This document shows positions 50,901 to 62,702 of a DNA stretch of 64,000 nt, piece after piece. Every line of letters begins with the position of its first letter. Positions within the stretch are counted from its first letter, which is position 1. The DNA is from Neelides folsomi (taxonomy: Eukaryota; Arthropoda; Collembola; Neelipleona; Neelidae), in the NCBI GenBank assembly GCA_034687125.1, contig JAQGBZ010000021.1, forward strand, positions 62,001 to 126,000, given 5' to 3'. The position numbers and the translations under genes were made by a program. Under the pieces are notes generated by a model. The model searched no databases. It worked only from the letters and a program-made list of their open reading frames with translations, and was not told where the DNA came from.

Positions 50901-53900
50901 TCAATGAAATGCCTTTTTTCACATTCCTCGAAGACATCAAAACTTCATTTGTTTATGTAAATTATTCTTTTATGTTTCTTTCATTTTTACAAAAATTGAA
51001 AGAGATACAGAAATCGAGTAAACCCATTTAAACGTTGAATAAATTGACTATAAAATACAATTTGTTTAATATTACATTTGGATTTTAGATGACGATGGTT
51101 TTTGACACAACATTTATGAGTGAAGAACGACGTAAGTTGATTGCTCCAATTACTGCTGCTCTCGGAGCCATTCTTTGTCCCCGTCCACCTGGACTTGACA
51201 CGGATGCTGAAATTGTGAATCCCAATGAGTTCAATCCACCCAGACACATTGCCGACTCACAAGTGTCTCTTGGCATGAACGGAGAACTCATGCAGAGTCT
51301 CTTCATCACTCTCATCATCCAACCTGAATATTACGAATGGGCTGTTGGGATGTTGAAGTTCTTATTGTACGAGTATGAGTTCACCACTTCCTTCCTCCGT
51401 TTCATTTATGCAGAAGCGGCACGTGGACTCGCTTCCAATTACAGAATGCAAACTGCTGAGAATCCAAATTATGACTCTTTTGAAGCATCCGAAATTAACC
51501 TTCACGCTCTTATCAAACTCATTTATAAAGAAAGTAAGAAATCTTAAGAATAAATTCGACAATAAGACAATTTTTGTATTAACATTAATTGGTCAATTTA
51601 TTAATAATCAATATAAAATTTATTTTCTTAAATTAAAAAGGATCATTGAAAACTTTAAACATTAGTTATTTTAGTATATGGGACCGTTTGGGAAAAAACG
51701 GGGTCCTAGTATTTATTAATTTAAGTTTCTAGAGAATTCGAAATTTTAATTTATTTGATCTTCAGTAAAAATAAACGATACATCACGTATTTCAACAAAT
51801 TGTGGCATTTAACTAAATTGACTAATATAACGTTAAAACATGACATCTTTGTTTATCAACCGTTATGTTTGGAGTATAATTTCAAAGAGACCTTTAAGCA
51901 TTTTATCATTTTCACTATTCTTTTTCAATTTACTCTTTGAAGTTAAATGAATTAAATATCTTCTGAATAAAATTTTCTCAAAATGACAGCTCAACAAATC
52001 GGATTGGGTAGAACATTGAAATTAACCAGCGTTTCAAAAAAGTTCAATTCGACTTTACAAAAAATTTGATGAATTTCTCTATGTAACTATAATTTTAATT
52101 GAAGTTCAAATAAATTAATATTCATAATTCTCTAGAAACTTAAATTAATAAATATTAGGACCCCGTTTTTTTTCGTTTTTTCATCATTATTTTATAAAAT
52201 TTCATGGATTAAAGATTATTTATTGTAAAGTATTTAATTTAAAATGTTTAATAGAAATTATCAAAGTTTGACGTTTCCACTTTCCCCAGCCCCTATCTCA
52301 CATTTCACGCCAAATTTTTACAACGAATAGTTCTTGAGCTTGGGCAGCAAGCAAAACCTCCTTCCATGCTTTTTCCCGGTCGCTGTCGAGAACCTTATTT
52401 GATAATCGACCAAACAGTATTTCTTTATTCGAAAGGATAACTTCCAAAATTGCCATTTTCTTTGTCTTCGGGATCATCTAAATATTATAGATGACATTTA
52501 ATTATTAATATTAACTAATATCATTAGTTGATTATTAAACTATAATGAATTTAATCATTAATCACCTTGATTTGGTGTGATAAATCCAATCTCAGTTGAT
52601 TGTGGCGAAAGGAAGAGGAATTCCGAGTAAAAGAAAAGAACTCCGAAAAAGTTTCATGCGCTACTCGGAAATTCACTTGGAGAAAATTCAAATTTCTCCA
52701 AGCGCAACTAAAATATTGATAGGACGCTCCTACTTGGAAATCCGAGAATTTTATTTTCCGATTCCCAAATCCCAAGTTACCGAAACCAAGTTGATAGTAT
52801 TCATTCCAGGTCTCCAGGTCCAGGTCCCATATATTAAATTATATTTAAAAATATTAATTGGATTTTGTTCAATAGATTCAAACGCAAGACTTTTTGTTGG
52901 ACGTCGTCGGCTTGACCTTATTACTGAATATGGATCAAATATTGAGAAATCTCCTGATGAATATACAAAATTGACAAATGACACTTGGAGAGAAGTCGTT
53001 GACTCTCAGCGTGTGAGCATTCAAATTGCTTCTGATGTTTCTGAACTCGCCACTCGTTTCCCAGATCTTAAGGCTCCATGGAACGAGAAATTCCCAACTG
53101 TCCAGAAATCACTCGTTTACTCGTAATTTATTTTTAATGATCTTATCATAACCATAATTTTCAAATTAAAGTTAATGTTAAACCATAAATATTGACTGAA
53201 TTTCATTGAATGGTTAACGATTTTAATTGGACTATGTATTTATAGGGATATTAAACCCACGACTGAACGGATGTTGATGAGGACGTCAGGAACAGACGGA
53301 ATGGCCGTGTCAGTCAATCACTTCCGCCCGCCTTGTCTTTCTATTGCAATTCCCATTAACGTCGGAAGTGATGATTTCCCCAAGCTTTGCATTACTTCTC
53401 AGCTTATTTCAATGGCCCAGAAATGGGTTTGGAACTGTTTGGATGAGGAAGACGTTCCACAGCCAGCTCTCAGAATGCCTTGCTCTTTTGCCAACATTGT
53501 GACTCTCAATTTGGAATCTTACGATCTCATTGGAGCTTTTGAAGCCATGAAGCTCATTATTAAAGTAAATTAAAAATCCAATTAACTTAAAATATTTTAT
53601 TTAAATTTTATTTGATGTAGCTTTGATAATTGTAGTTTTTGTTTTAATGTTAAATTTTAATTATTTAGGCTGATTGGCCTTGGCTTAATTCACTTCTCAT
53701 CGCTACGAAGCTGATGGTTGTGAATGATCCAGCATCGATGGAAACCGGAGCTCAAGGAACGGTCGCAAGTGCATTGCTCGCTCATCTTGGTGATATGGAC
53801 ATGGACACACGACGGTTAGTTAATTGAGAATTACATTTCTTTAAAACGGACAGAGCCTTAAACTATTAATATTAAAGTTTTTACAATAAATATTTTGATA

Positions 53901-54181
53901 TAATTCATATTAATTGATTGGAATTTATAATAATTAAATTATTGTTTCTTTTAATTTTTTCAAATGGTAGTGATTTACTTCTCAAGAGTTTGAATGTGAC
54001 ATTGGAAGAAGTGCAGGAAACGATTGGAAAACATTTGATCAAGATCTTCGACCCCTCAAAGACTTGGTACACTCTGATGACCTTTGGAGAAGAGAAAGAC
54101 AAATACGTGGCCAAGTTGTCAGAGTTGTACGGGTTCAAGTTTACTGATTCGAATCTCCACGAGATCTGCACAACGCTGTGA
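47978..54181 (+). CDS. M16C metalloprotease-like protein without the zinc-binding motif (probable pseudoenzyme)
   Basis: Fourteen exons: 47978-48116, 48271-48506, 48616-48745, 48873-49042, 49192-49317, 49493-49656, 49771-50254, 50330-50623, 50762-50956, 51089-51533, 52876-53122, 53246-53564, 53669-53814 and 53971-54181, giving 1101 residues. The layout follows the C05D11.1/YOL098C-type M16C peptidases (~1000 residues), e.g. ADRDQSSYVCCALGENAF and YDRLYRPENLTVVITGSL. Where the family has HxxEH (HTLEHLVFMGS), this protein reads IETLLWHLDSSGG, so the inverted zinc motif is lost. Exon 8 is a low-complexity Ala/Glu/Lys insert. Exon 3 needs a GC donor at 48746. Function is unknown; a scaffold or regulatory role is inference. 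Confidence 0.78.
51681..52188. mobile_element. Non-autonomous TIR element in an intron of the M16-like gene
   Basis: A ~70-bp inverted repeat spans 51693-51764 and 52100-52172. It contains AAAACGGGGTCCTA and TTTAAGTTTCTAGAGAATT on the left and their complements on the right, with a few mismatches. The interior (~330 bp) is AT-rich and non-coding. Outer boundaries and the target duplication are uncertain, so I do not assign a superfamily. The element sits inside the intron 51534-52875. Confidence 0.75.
52298..52477 (-). pseudogene. Myb/SANT-like DNA-binding domain fragment
   Basis: A 59-codon minus-strand frame reads AILEVILSNKEILFGRLSN then AWKEVLLAAQAQ and WREM. This is the helix pattern of Myb/SANT-like domains seen in arthropod regulators and in Harbinger-type transposons (leu-x-ile...ilfgkfs...aWxxi...kWrd). 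It ends soon after the third-helix Trp. A splice acceptor-like TTTAG precedes its Met. It is probably a transposon-derived remnant, given the TIR element about 110 bp away, but a host exon is not excluded. Confidence 0.45.
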
Positions 54182-54706
54182 AACATCTTCATCAATTTTT
54201 ATTCTCCTACGGCCTTCATTTTATTAATTCCCAAGTTACAACATTTTAAATTCCCTGTGATCAATTTCTATTCTCGAATAGTCCGAGATAGTCACAATCA
54301 ATAATTAACGTTAATTGGCAATTAAGTAATTCAATCATCATGGTTAGTTTAAATATATTTTATAAGCCAATATCCATTATACCTTTCTAATACCCATTTC
54401 TATGCTCATTCATATTTTAATAGCTACTTAATTATCTACTTTGTAATCTATGTGTAAGGCCAATAAGTGATTAAATAATAAAGTTTCTAAAAATGGTGAA
54501 CATTATATTTTTAAAGCCTTTAATTTTTAAGCATTTACAAAAAGTTTTTTCCACACGTTTCATCATCACCCATTTTAAAATTCAGGGACTTAATTTTACA
54601 ATTAATTAGATTTCAACGGATTTCAATTTTTCAATATATCTCATTAGATTTCAATAGATTTGTTTAAATGCCAATCGTGTAATTTTAGGAAAAGTTTTCA
54701 GAATTT
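54182..54706. other. Convergent intergenic spacer with a poly(A) signal
   Basis: The 3' flank of the M16-like gene includes AATAAA at 54477-54482. The remainder is the 3' region of the minus-strand CxxCLSD gene. Nothing else is seen. Confidence 0.6.
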
Positions 54707-57623
54707 CTAAGTTTTATGTAGAATTGTTGTTCCATAGCCAGGATTGATTCTATTGGATTGAAGAACTTGGTTGCACCAATCTTGTTGGAACAGATTTTGA
54801 TTCTGTTCCTGGTCCTGGTTCACTTTAATCACTGTGTAATTCGGCACCAATTCCCCATTAACCATTTTCTTCCCATATTCAACCACCATGGTTCCCCGAG
54901 ATCCCTCAGACTTCTCACGATAGCAATCCAACTCGGATTTCTCTTCCCCTGGTGCTGAATTGTAAGAAGAAAGTTTGGCCCAATCGTCAGCTTGTTTTTG
55001 ACACAAAGCATCAACTTGCAATCCTCCCACGATCCTTCCTTTATTGCAAAAAGATGAATTTGCACATTCGTCCGTTGCAGTGTAGCCGCAGCGTTTGCTT
55101 GTGTCTGGTCCGCGTCTCGAGTACATGTTAACATTCTTGGAATTGTCCTTGCATGAAGAATTCCTCACAGCGTTTTCAATGGTCATTGGATCAAACATGC
55201 TTTTTCGACAAGCTGCAAAACTTGCGTCTTCTAAAGCCTGGCAAACTCCTTGTTGGGCGTCCTACTCAATTTAAAATTATTTAATTAAAAAATTAAATAA
55301 ATATTAAAATAAAAAATCTTTATTATGATAGACCACGTAAATATAATAACCATTATCGACTCGTACCGATCTAATAAAATTAATTGTAAATTAGATATTA
55401 CAAAATAATAATTAATTATTTCACCTGGAACTTTTCCTTGCAGAGATCATTTGGAGTTCCACAATCCGTATTGAGTCGATTTGGATCCCGAATATTGTTA
55501 TTATCATAACTGTCATCATAAGGGCGTTCTTGCCAGCAATTGTCATTGTTCATTTCTGCACTCGACCGATTGTTCACTCGTCCAACTCCACACGTCCGAC
55601 TTGGAACTGGCGGCTGTCGTTGGCAATAATTTCCACAAGGATCGGCATATTGACCACAAGTTTCCTGGAAATCTCTTCTTATTGGGAACGGGCAAGTGTT
55701 TGATTGTAAAATGTTCTTTTCCCAATCATTGAAATCCTTTGAGCAAACTCGTCTTGGCAAATTTTTGGAGCAAGATTTCTGTGCTCTTGGTTGAGTTTCC
55801 TCTTCATTGCAACGCATTCCTCCAGAGCAATCGTTGTTCATCGCGCAATTCATGTTGTTATTCTGAGATGAATAATTGTCGTTGCAATTTCCATTGTTGC
55901 TCCGAGAAGAATAATTGTCATCGCAGTTATCATTATTCTGAGAATTCTTGTTGCAATTTCCATTATTATTGCTCTGAGATGAATAATTATTGTAGTAATT
56001 CCCATCATTGTTCTGATTGTTGTTGTCGCAATTTTGGAAAGTTTGACGCTTTTGATCATTTGAAAGACAAATTCGGCATTGTTCGGCGTTTTCTCCATAC
56101 ATTGGATTACAGCAATTGGCTCCTCCACTTTGGCTATTTCCTTGTTGTTGCCGATTGTTTTGGTTATCTGAGAGGCAAGCGAGACATTCCTTGTAATTGT
56201 CCTTTTGGTCATTGCAAGAATATTGGCCATTGTTGTTGCAGCTATTGTAATTATCAGTATTGCAATTGTTGTTGTTGTTTTCATTGCATCTTCCACTTTG
56301 ACCTTGCTGAGATTTATTAAAATTTGAATATTGTTGCAATTTATTATTTGCATTTTTATCCGAAAGACACAAGCGACATTCCTCAGCGTTTGTTCCATAC
56401 ATTTGGTGAGTGCAGCGATCCCCAGGTTTTCTTGGCCCTCCTGGTCTTTCACATCCAGGTTCGCAAATGTCATTATCTTGGAATTGACATCCAGAATCAA
56501 AATGATCAACCAAATTTTGGCGACATTGTTCTTGCATTTTCTTTTCCCTTCGTTTGCTGCTCGAGTTGCTGATTTGAGACGGAGATCGGCGAGAGAGTTG
56601 TCCACAGTTGTTATTTCGATTGCAATCTTGCCCATTTCTTTGTTGATTTGGAGGATCATCCGAAAGGCAAGTTTTGCACTGAGCGTAAGTTTCTGCTTGT
56701 TGACGAGCCATTTCGGACATTCCTGGATAAACGTTGCAAATATCTGCGCACATGTTTGTCTGGCAGTTTTGTTTTGACATGCTTTTGGCCAAATTTTGTC
56801 TTGATCGGCCGCTGTTGCACGGGCTGGGTCTTTGACTGTTGAAAGATCTTTGAGAATTTTGACCACAACGGTCGGATTGTTGAGAATGGAGGGAACGATT
56901 TGATTGAGAACCTCCACACTTTAGAAGACCCGATTGTGATTGGCCACTGTATTCCATTTGTCCACAGGGATTGCATGAGATCATTTGTCCAGGTACGCAT
57001 TCTTGCATGTAGGACATTTCACCAGGCTTAATTTGGTCAATTACCGGAAACTTCATTTTTCCTATAAAATTGAATTTTATATTTATTTAAAATGTCGTTG
57101 TATTTATTATTTATTTGTTAAATTATTTAATAAAAATCGTTAAGTATTAGATTTCCAAAAATGCTTCATTGTTTTACCAGGATTTCCAACAATGATAACT
57201 GAAGATGGTCTGTATTTATGAGGATTTCTAATTCTGTCAGTGCAATCACAGCCAAGAGATTCTTCCCAAATTGACCCTGGAAAATCCCCCCATGGAGAAG
57301 AACACTTGGAAGCAGGACAATTGTTCAAGAGATGTCCGCAATTATTTGCTATGTATTCAATCGGCCTTCGACAACAATTGGGAACATTGGGAGCTGCAAA
57401 ATAACCGGGATATCCATCATATACAACTCGCCAATTCTTCAACTTGCTTGGTTTAAAAGAATCGTTGTACTAAAAATACAAACATTAACCAAACTATTAA
57501 CCAAGCTTTTAAGCAACTTTTAAACATAATACGACATGATTTAAGAAATATATAAGCACTATTAAATGAAAATTTATCTAATTGAAAAAGACTTACTTGA
57601 CTTGCATTATAATAGCTCGACAT
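54707..57623 (-). CDS. Unrecognised Cys/Asn/Gln-rich protein with four CxxCLSD repeats, 836 residues
   Basis: Exons 57597-57623, 57178-57469, 55425-57061 and 54707-55261 join in phase. The short N-terminal part has a Cys-rich block (NCCRRPIEYIANNCGHL). The large exon is dominated by Cys, Asn, Gln, Ser and Arg. It holds four copies of a motif [YN]xxCxxCLS[DN], with Cys at residues 235/238, 335/338, 399/402 and 435/438; the second and fourth are preceded by MYGxNAE. An Asn-rich tract lies at about 450-530. The C-terminal exon is more ordered, with regularly spaced Cys. There is no signal peptide or membrane helix, so it is probably intracellular. Cys-rich, low-complexity structural proteins are common in sperm and cuticle, but I recognise no family and claim no function. 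Divergent from ALG11. Confidence 0.8.
56040..56696 (-). repeat. Region holding the four CxxCLSD repeat units
   Basis: Within the large exon the units occupy about 56637-56696, 56337-56396, 56145-56204 and 56040-56099. Spacing between the Cys pairs is 100, 64 and 36 residues, filled with Asn/Gln-rich linkers. The units are conserved while the linkers are not. Confidence 0.8.
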
Positions 57624-58060
57624 TTTTACATTTAACGACAATTAACTTCCAGATTATTTATTTAACTGAATTAATTTAGAATTTTATGGAAAATTGCTCA
57701 TTCACAACTTTGAAATAATATAAAATCAATGTGTAACCATTGGTACAATAAAATATAAAAATTTAAAGCATTTTAAATCAGACGCCCACCAAAAACAAAG
57801 AAACGTTTACAAGGAATAATTGAGAATTTTATTTCGCCATGAGCCTAAGCTCTGTTCCACAAACCCCAAATTTCAAATCTTTTCCCCCTTTTACATCAAC
57901 AGTCAATGAGTCAGAATCTGTGGAATCTCGATCATCTTTTCACGTCCAGCTCAACGTGTCCACATCTGCCTTATTTAGATTCGTGTTGTAAATTAAATAT
58001 TATATATAATTTTATATTTAAGTTGCATCGACAAATTCAGATAGTTGAAGTTAATTAACT
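57624..58060. other. Divergent promoter region
   Basis: About 440 bp between the CxxCLSD-repeat gene and ALG11, with no recognisable element. A GC-richer patch at about 57830-57990 may hold leader sequence. Confidence 0.5.
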
Positions 58061-60111
58061 ATGTTATTCATCCTACTAGTTTTACTTTTGTTCGCAATAA
58101 TTTCAATAGCGATATCATTAGTTTTCATATTCGTTGCTTCACTGTTTATGCGACAGGTTCGTTTAGTTAAATTAGATTTATTTCATTTATGATAATAAGC
58201 ATTTATTATAGCAGTTGAATCGCCATCAAATTCAATAATTAAAATTATTTTACAGGTGCTGAGGAAAAAGAGGAAGATTGAAAAGAGTTCAGATGATCGG
58301 CTCATTGTTGGTCTTTTTCATCCCTATTGTAATGCCGGTGGTGGTGGAGAACGTGTCCTCTGGTCAGCTGTCAAATATTTACAAATTCGGTAATAAGTTT
58401 TACTTTGCTGAAAGTTTCAAATTCTAACTAAAAATCAACTAAATAAACTTTAAAATAGTTTCTATTAAAAGTGTTTAAAATATTTAAATCAACGGTGTAA
58501 TATTTTGTTTTAGATATCCTGTGACCAAGTTTGTAATTTATACTGGAGATACGAATGCTTCTCCAGAAGAGATTTTATCCAATGCGAAGAAAAGGTTCAA
58601 TATTGAACTTTCGTCACCTGTCGAATTTGTTTACCTCCATAGAAGAAGATGGGTCGAAGGGGACAAATATCCCTATTTTACACTTTTAGCTCAAGCTGTT
58701 GGATCAATTTATCTTGGGCTAGAAGCCATTTTCAAAATTGTACCAGGTAATTTTAATAATCCCAGAAAGCAAATACAATTTATCATTATTTCGGATAATA
58801 AACCATTCAAACTTAAAGTAAATAACTTAAGTTTAGTTTTTAATGCATAATAGTTAACTATGCATATAGTGATATGATTATAACTTACATATTCTAATAT
58901 TTAGTATAACGTTGAGTTTATTCGAAACTGTAGTATTTTAATAAATATTTAATAATTAATTAATTTCTAGATATTTATATCGACACTATGGGCTATGGCT
59001 TTACACTTCCTTTATTCAAATGGGTCGGAGAATGCAAAGTTGGATGTTACGTCCATTACCCGACAATTTCCACTGACATGCTTCAAAGAGTGGCCAATCG
59101 AACCAGCAGCTACAATAATCGATCATCTGTGGCCCGAAGTCCCTTCCTTACATATTTGAAACTCAATTATTACAAGTTGTTTGCCAAGTTCTACAAGTTT
59201 GCCGGGAAGGCTGCTGACATTGTCATGGTCAATTCTTCTTGGACTGAGGAACACATGAAGGAATTATGGGAAATTCCTTCAAGGACATTTAAAGTTTACC
59301 CGCCCTGTGATGTAGAAGATTTAAAGAAAATTGAAATTAAGGAAATGGATGAAAACGCAGCTGAAATAAATCCGATTAGGATTATTTCATTAGCTCAGTT
59401 CCGTCCAGAAAAAGATCATCCCTTGCAGATTCGCACAATGTTCGCTCTGCGACAACTCCTCCCTGAAAAAGAATGGGACCGAACGAAATTGGTTTTAATT
59501 GGGAGTTGTCGAAACAAAGAGGATGAGGAGAGAGTGAAAGACATGAAGGACTTGGCCAAGCATTTGAGTGTGGAGGACAACGTGGAGTTTAAAATTAATA
59601 TTTCTTATGATGAACTCAAACAAGAATTTGCCAATGGACTTATTGGCATTCACACAATGTGGAATGAACATTTCGGAATTGGTGAGATACAATTTATTTA
59701 ATTATTACAATTGTACAAAAAAAGTAACAACAAATGATGAAGTCATCCAATTAAGCCTAATAGTTAAAATTTCTAGTTAACACTAATTAAATTATATATT
59801 TTTAAAATATTCGGTTATTAACTTTCTTTGGTATTCCAGGAATTGTTGAATGCATGGCTGCTGGTTTAATGATGGTTGCAAACCGCTCAGGTGGACCTTT
59901 AATGGACATTGTAATGGAATTCAATGGATCAAGAAATGGATTTTTAGCTACTGATGAACATGACTATGCTAACACTATTCAGAATATTATGTTAACCACG
60001 GAAAAATACCGGCAATTAATTCGGAATAATGCACGTTCTTCTGTAGATCGATTTTCTGAAAGGACTTTCTGTGTCAATCTCCTTGAAGCTACAGAATCTC
60101 TTTTTAACTAA
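58061..60111 (+). CDS. ALG11: GDP-Man:Man3GlcNAc2-PP-Dol alpha-1,2-mannosyltransferase
   Basis: Adds the fourth and fifth mannoses to the lipid-linked oligosaccharide on the cytosolic face of the ER. Exons 58061-58156, 58256-58389, 58514-58746, 58971-59681 and 59840-60111 give 481 residues (human protein 492). The first ~32 residues form the membrane anchor. [16 protein letters not shown] is the family glycine-rich block. [25 protein letters not shown] and [15 protein letters not shown] follow. The GT4 EX7E region reads [14 protein letters not shown] and is intact. The gene looks functional and single-copy. It is convergent with DUOXA. Confidence 0.96.
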
Positions 60112-60618
60112 TTTTATTTTATCCTTCTCAAACTAGTCAATGCAGAATTCAATTTTTTTGTTATTAAATTCTAATTAAACTTTTTAACTTAAATCATCGT
60201 TAAATTCTAAAACGAGTTAATAATGTTATCCTTATCAATAATGTACCTATTCATCGACACCTATAAAACCTGCCTTTTAAATATAAAATTCTAAAAATTT
60301 ATAGCATATAAATTGTATTTGAAGATTGTGATTATTATAATGAATTTAATTCTATTAAATTAATTTACTGCACAAAATGTCTAATTTATAACAAAAAATC
60401 TAATTAAAATTCATTGCATCTTATTTATTCGCACATAAAATATATTTTATACAATTTAATTTATTTTTCAAAATTTAATAAAGAGTTAACAAAATGAATT
60501 TACAACATAAAAACATTCACAATTGATGCATAAGTGACATCCATAATTTAAAGATCAAGTTATATTTGAATTGTAAAGCTCGGACATAAGGTTTAACACA
60601 ACATGTGTTTAATCCCAA
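60112..60618. other. Convergent intergenic spacer
   Basis: About 500 bp of AT-rich DNA holding the 3' UTRs of ALG11 and DUOXA, with AATAAA-like signals near 60478. Nothing else is seen. Confidence 0.55.
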
Positions 60619-62133
60619 TTAGGATTTTGGTTCGTTAACTTCTTCAGTGTTTTTTCCTAAGATTCCCCAACGCAAGTTATGTTCATGTGGAGCAAGAGGA
60701 TTTTCTTCTTTTAATGCAAGAGCAACTTCATCCGGTTGTTTATTGAGTCGATGGGCTAGGGCGATAGTTCGTTTATGCTCATAGTCAACGTCGAAAATTG
60801 TTAAGAACGCATCAGGGAACAAAATGTCGTAAACTGCAAAAAATGATCCATACATAAACTCCCAAGTTCCTAAACCCAAGCTCATCCAAAAACAAAGCCC
60901 GTATCTGAAATTAAACATTTTAAAATATAAAATAATTATTATACAGTCAACTTTACATTACAAACTTCAAAGTATGTAGTATTAAGTTAATTAAAAAATA
61001 ATTAAAATTGTTTTTATTTGGAATTGAACGAATATTTTGTCTAACCTCAATTCCAAAAATTTTCCTTCGATTGTAATGCACGGAAAGAAAAGCTCCATAT
61101 TTGCCCAATAAAAGTAAAGAAGCGTGGCCAAGAGCATCAGCGTCCCAACCACAATAAACCCATAGCTTGAATATCTCGGAATGAAAGCGATGAACAAAGT
61201 AGAAATGATCCAAACGACCAATGCGGCCGTGACCAACAAATAGACATGATATCCGGCTTCAACAATTTGATGAGACGATTCGAATCCAAGTTCAGCCGAT
61301 GCTAAAAAATTGATCGCTGACAAAATCGGTGTTGGAAGTCCGCGCCTTAATGCTTCATCTTCTACTCCAATTAAATTATTTGGATGGTAAAGATGGAGCA
61401 CTTCATTGTAATAGAAAGATCCATTGGATAAGAGTGAATTGGGATCCGCGTAAAGACGATCGTCTGGGAAAAGGTCGAGGTCCATTTTAAGAATAATTCT
61501 TGGATCCACGCTCCGAAGCGTTATGTTCGCCACGGAAAGCCCAATGTGAAGTCCAAGATGAAGATCGTAAACCTTTTAAAACAAAATCACCATTATTAAT
61601 TATAAATTATAAGTAAATAGAAATGTTATTTTTTAAAGATAATAACTTTCAATTAAATTAACAATTATAGGATAATTTACCTTATTGAAAGCCACTTGGG
61701 ACATTGGAGATTGGAACGTCACTCCGCCACGGAGCCATTCAGGTGAAGCCAAACATAGTGAAATGATCGCTCCGCTCATAATGCAATTCACGGCCTAATA
61801 ATAATTATTTATTTTTTTAAATTAATACGTAATTCATTATTATTCTATAACAGATTCCAATTTTTGATTGATTTGTTATATATTCATGTATATTGTATAA
61901 TATGGGTAAATATTTTTAATTATGGGGATTTTTATATAATAATAAAGAGTAAGTTTCACCGTAATTGCAGAATGAATTTTTTTCCGAATTATTGGAAGCA
62001 CAACGAAGAAAACAAAAAGACAAACGAGGGCGACCGAAATGATTCCCATAACTGACCGGGTAAGATAGAGCACCGGAGTCATCGTATTTTTCTCTCCATA
62101 ATAAGTTGGCCCTCCTGGCCCGAATCGGTGCAT
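60619..62133 (-). CDS. DUOXA: Dual oxidase maturation factor (DUOXA/NIP family)
   Basis: An ER membrane partner needed for folding and surface delivery of the H2O2-producing dual oxidase. Exons 61960-62133, 61681-61794, 61046-61572 and 60619-60904 give 366 residues. The N-terminal tyrosine/glycine-rich stretch GPGGPTYYGEKN is followed by helix 1 (about 27-50) and helix 2 (exon 2). The conserved HIGLSVANITLRS and an extracellular loop with NxS/T sites (NIT, NGS) follow. Then come RRGLPTPILSA and three more helices ending in WMSLGLGTWEF. The ~75-residue cytosolic tail is charged. Five helices overall, as in the family. In arthropods DUOX supplies peroxide for gut defence and cuticle cross-linking. 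Confidence 0.93.
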
Positions 62134-62702
62134 GATGATTTTTTATACTATAAGCTTTTAAGGAGAAATTAAATTTCAACACAACTTCACAATCTTGAGA
62201 TTTGAACCAAGTGCATAAAAGAACATTTACTTATCAATGCAAATGAGTTATCTTATTGATGATTTGTCTCTATCTTATATCTGATAATAAAGCTGAATAA
62301 ACTCTACTGTACATTGTACTACAGGTACTCAATTACTATACCTTATATAAAAATGTATAAGAGGTATTTATAAAAGATATGTAACATATGAAGTATCTAA
62401 TACGAAGTCCTATTCTAGATCTGATTTATATGCTTGAACTCTGTCAGGGTTAAACTCATATTTGTAGTTGTTTTCGTAATGCAGTAACTCCTTTTTCATC
62501 TTCATAGGAATTATTTATAAAAGAAGGTTAAAACACATTCATAATATGACTTTATTTTTAATTGCTTTGAAATTGATATGCTTCCCTTATAGACTTATAG
62601 CAATGGCAATTCCATACATAAACTTTAAGTGAAATACATGAGTTGCCTTGCATAAGAGCAATTTGATAAAAGAACCATTATGAACAAATAAAATCATTTT
62701 AA
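62134..62702. other. Divergent promoter region
   Basis: About 570 bp between DUOXA and the four-helix membrane protein gene. It is AT-rich, with no recognised element. Confidence 0.5.

Noticed and set aside
55739-56777. Cys-rich plus-strand frames opposite the CxxCLSD gene
   Set aside because: Their Cys content arises from the complement of the Asn/Gln/Cys-rich minus-strand exon; no splice or start support.
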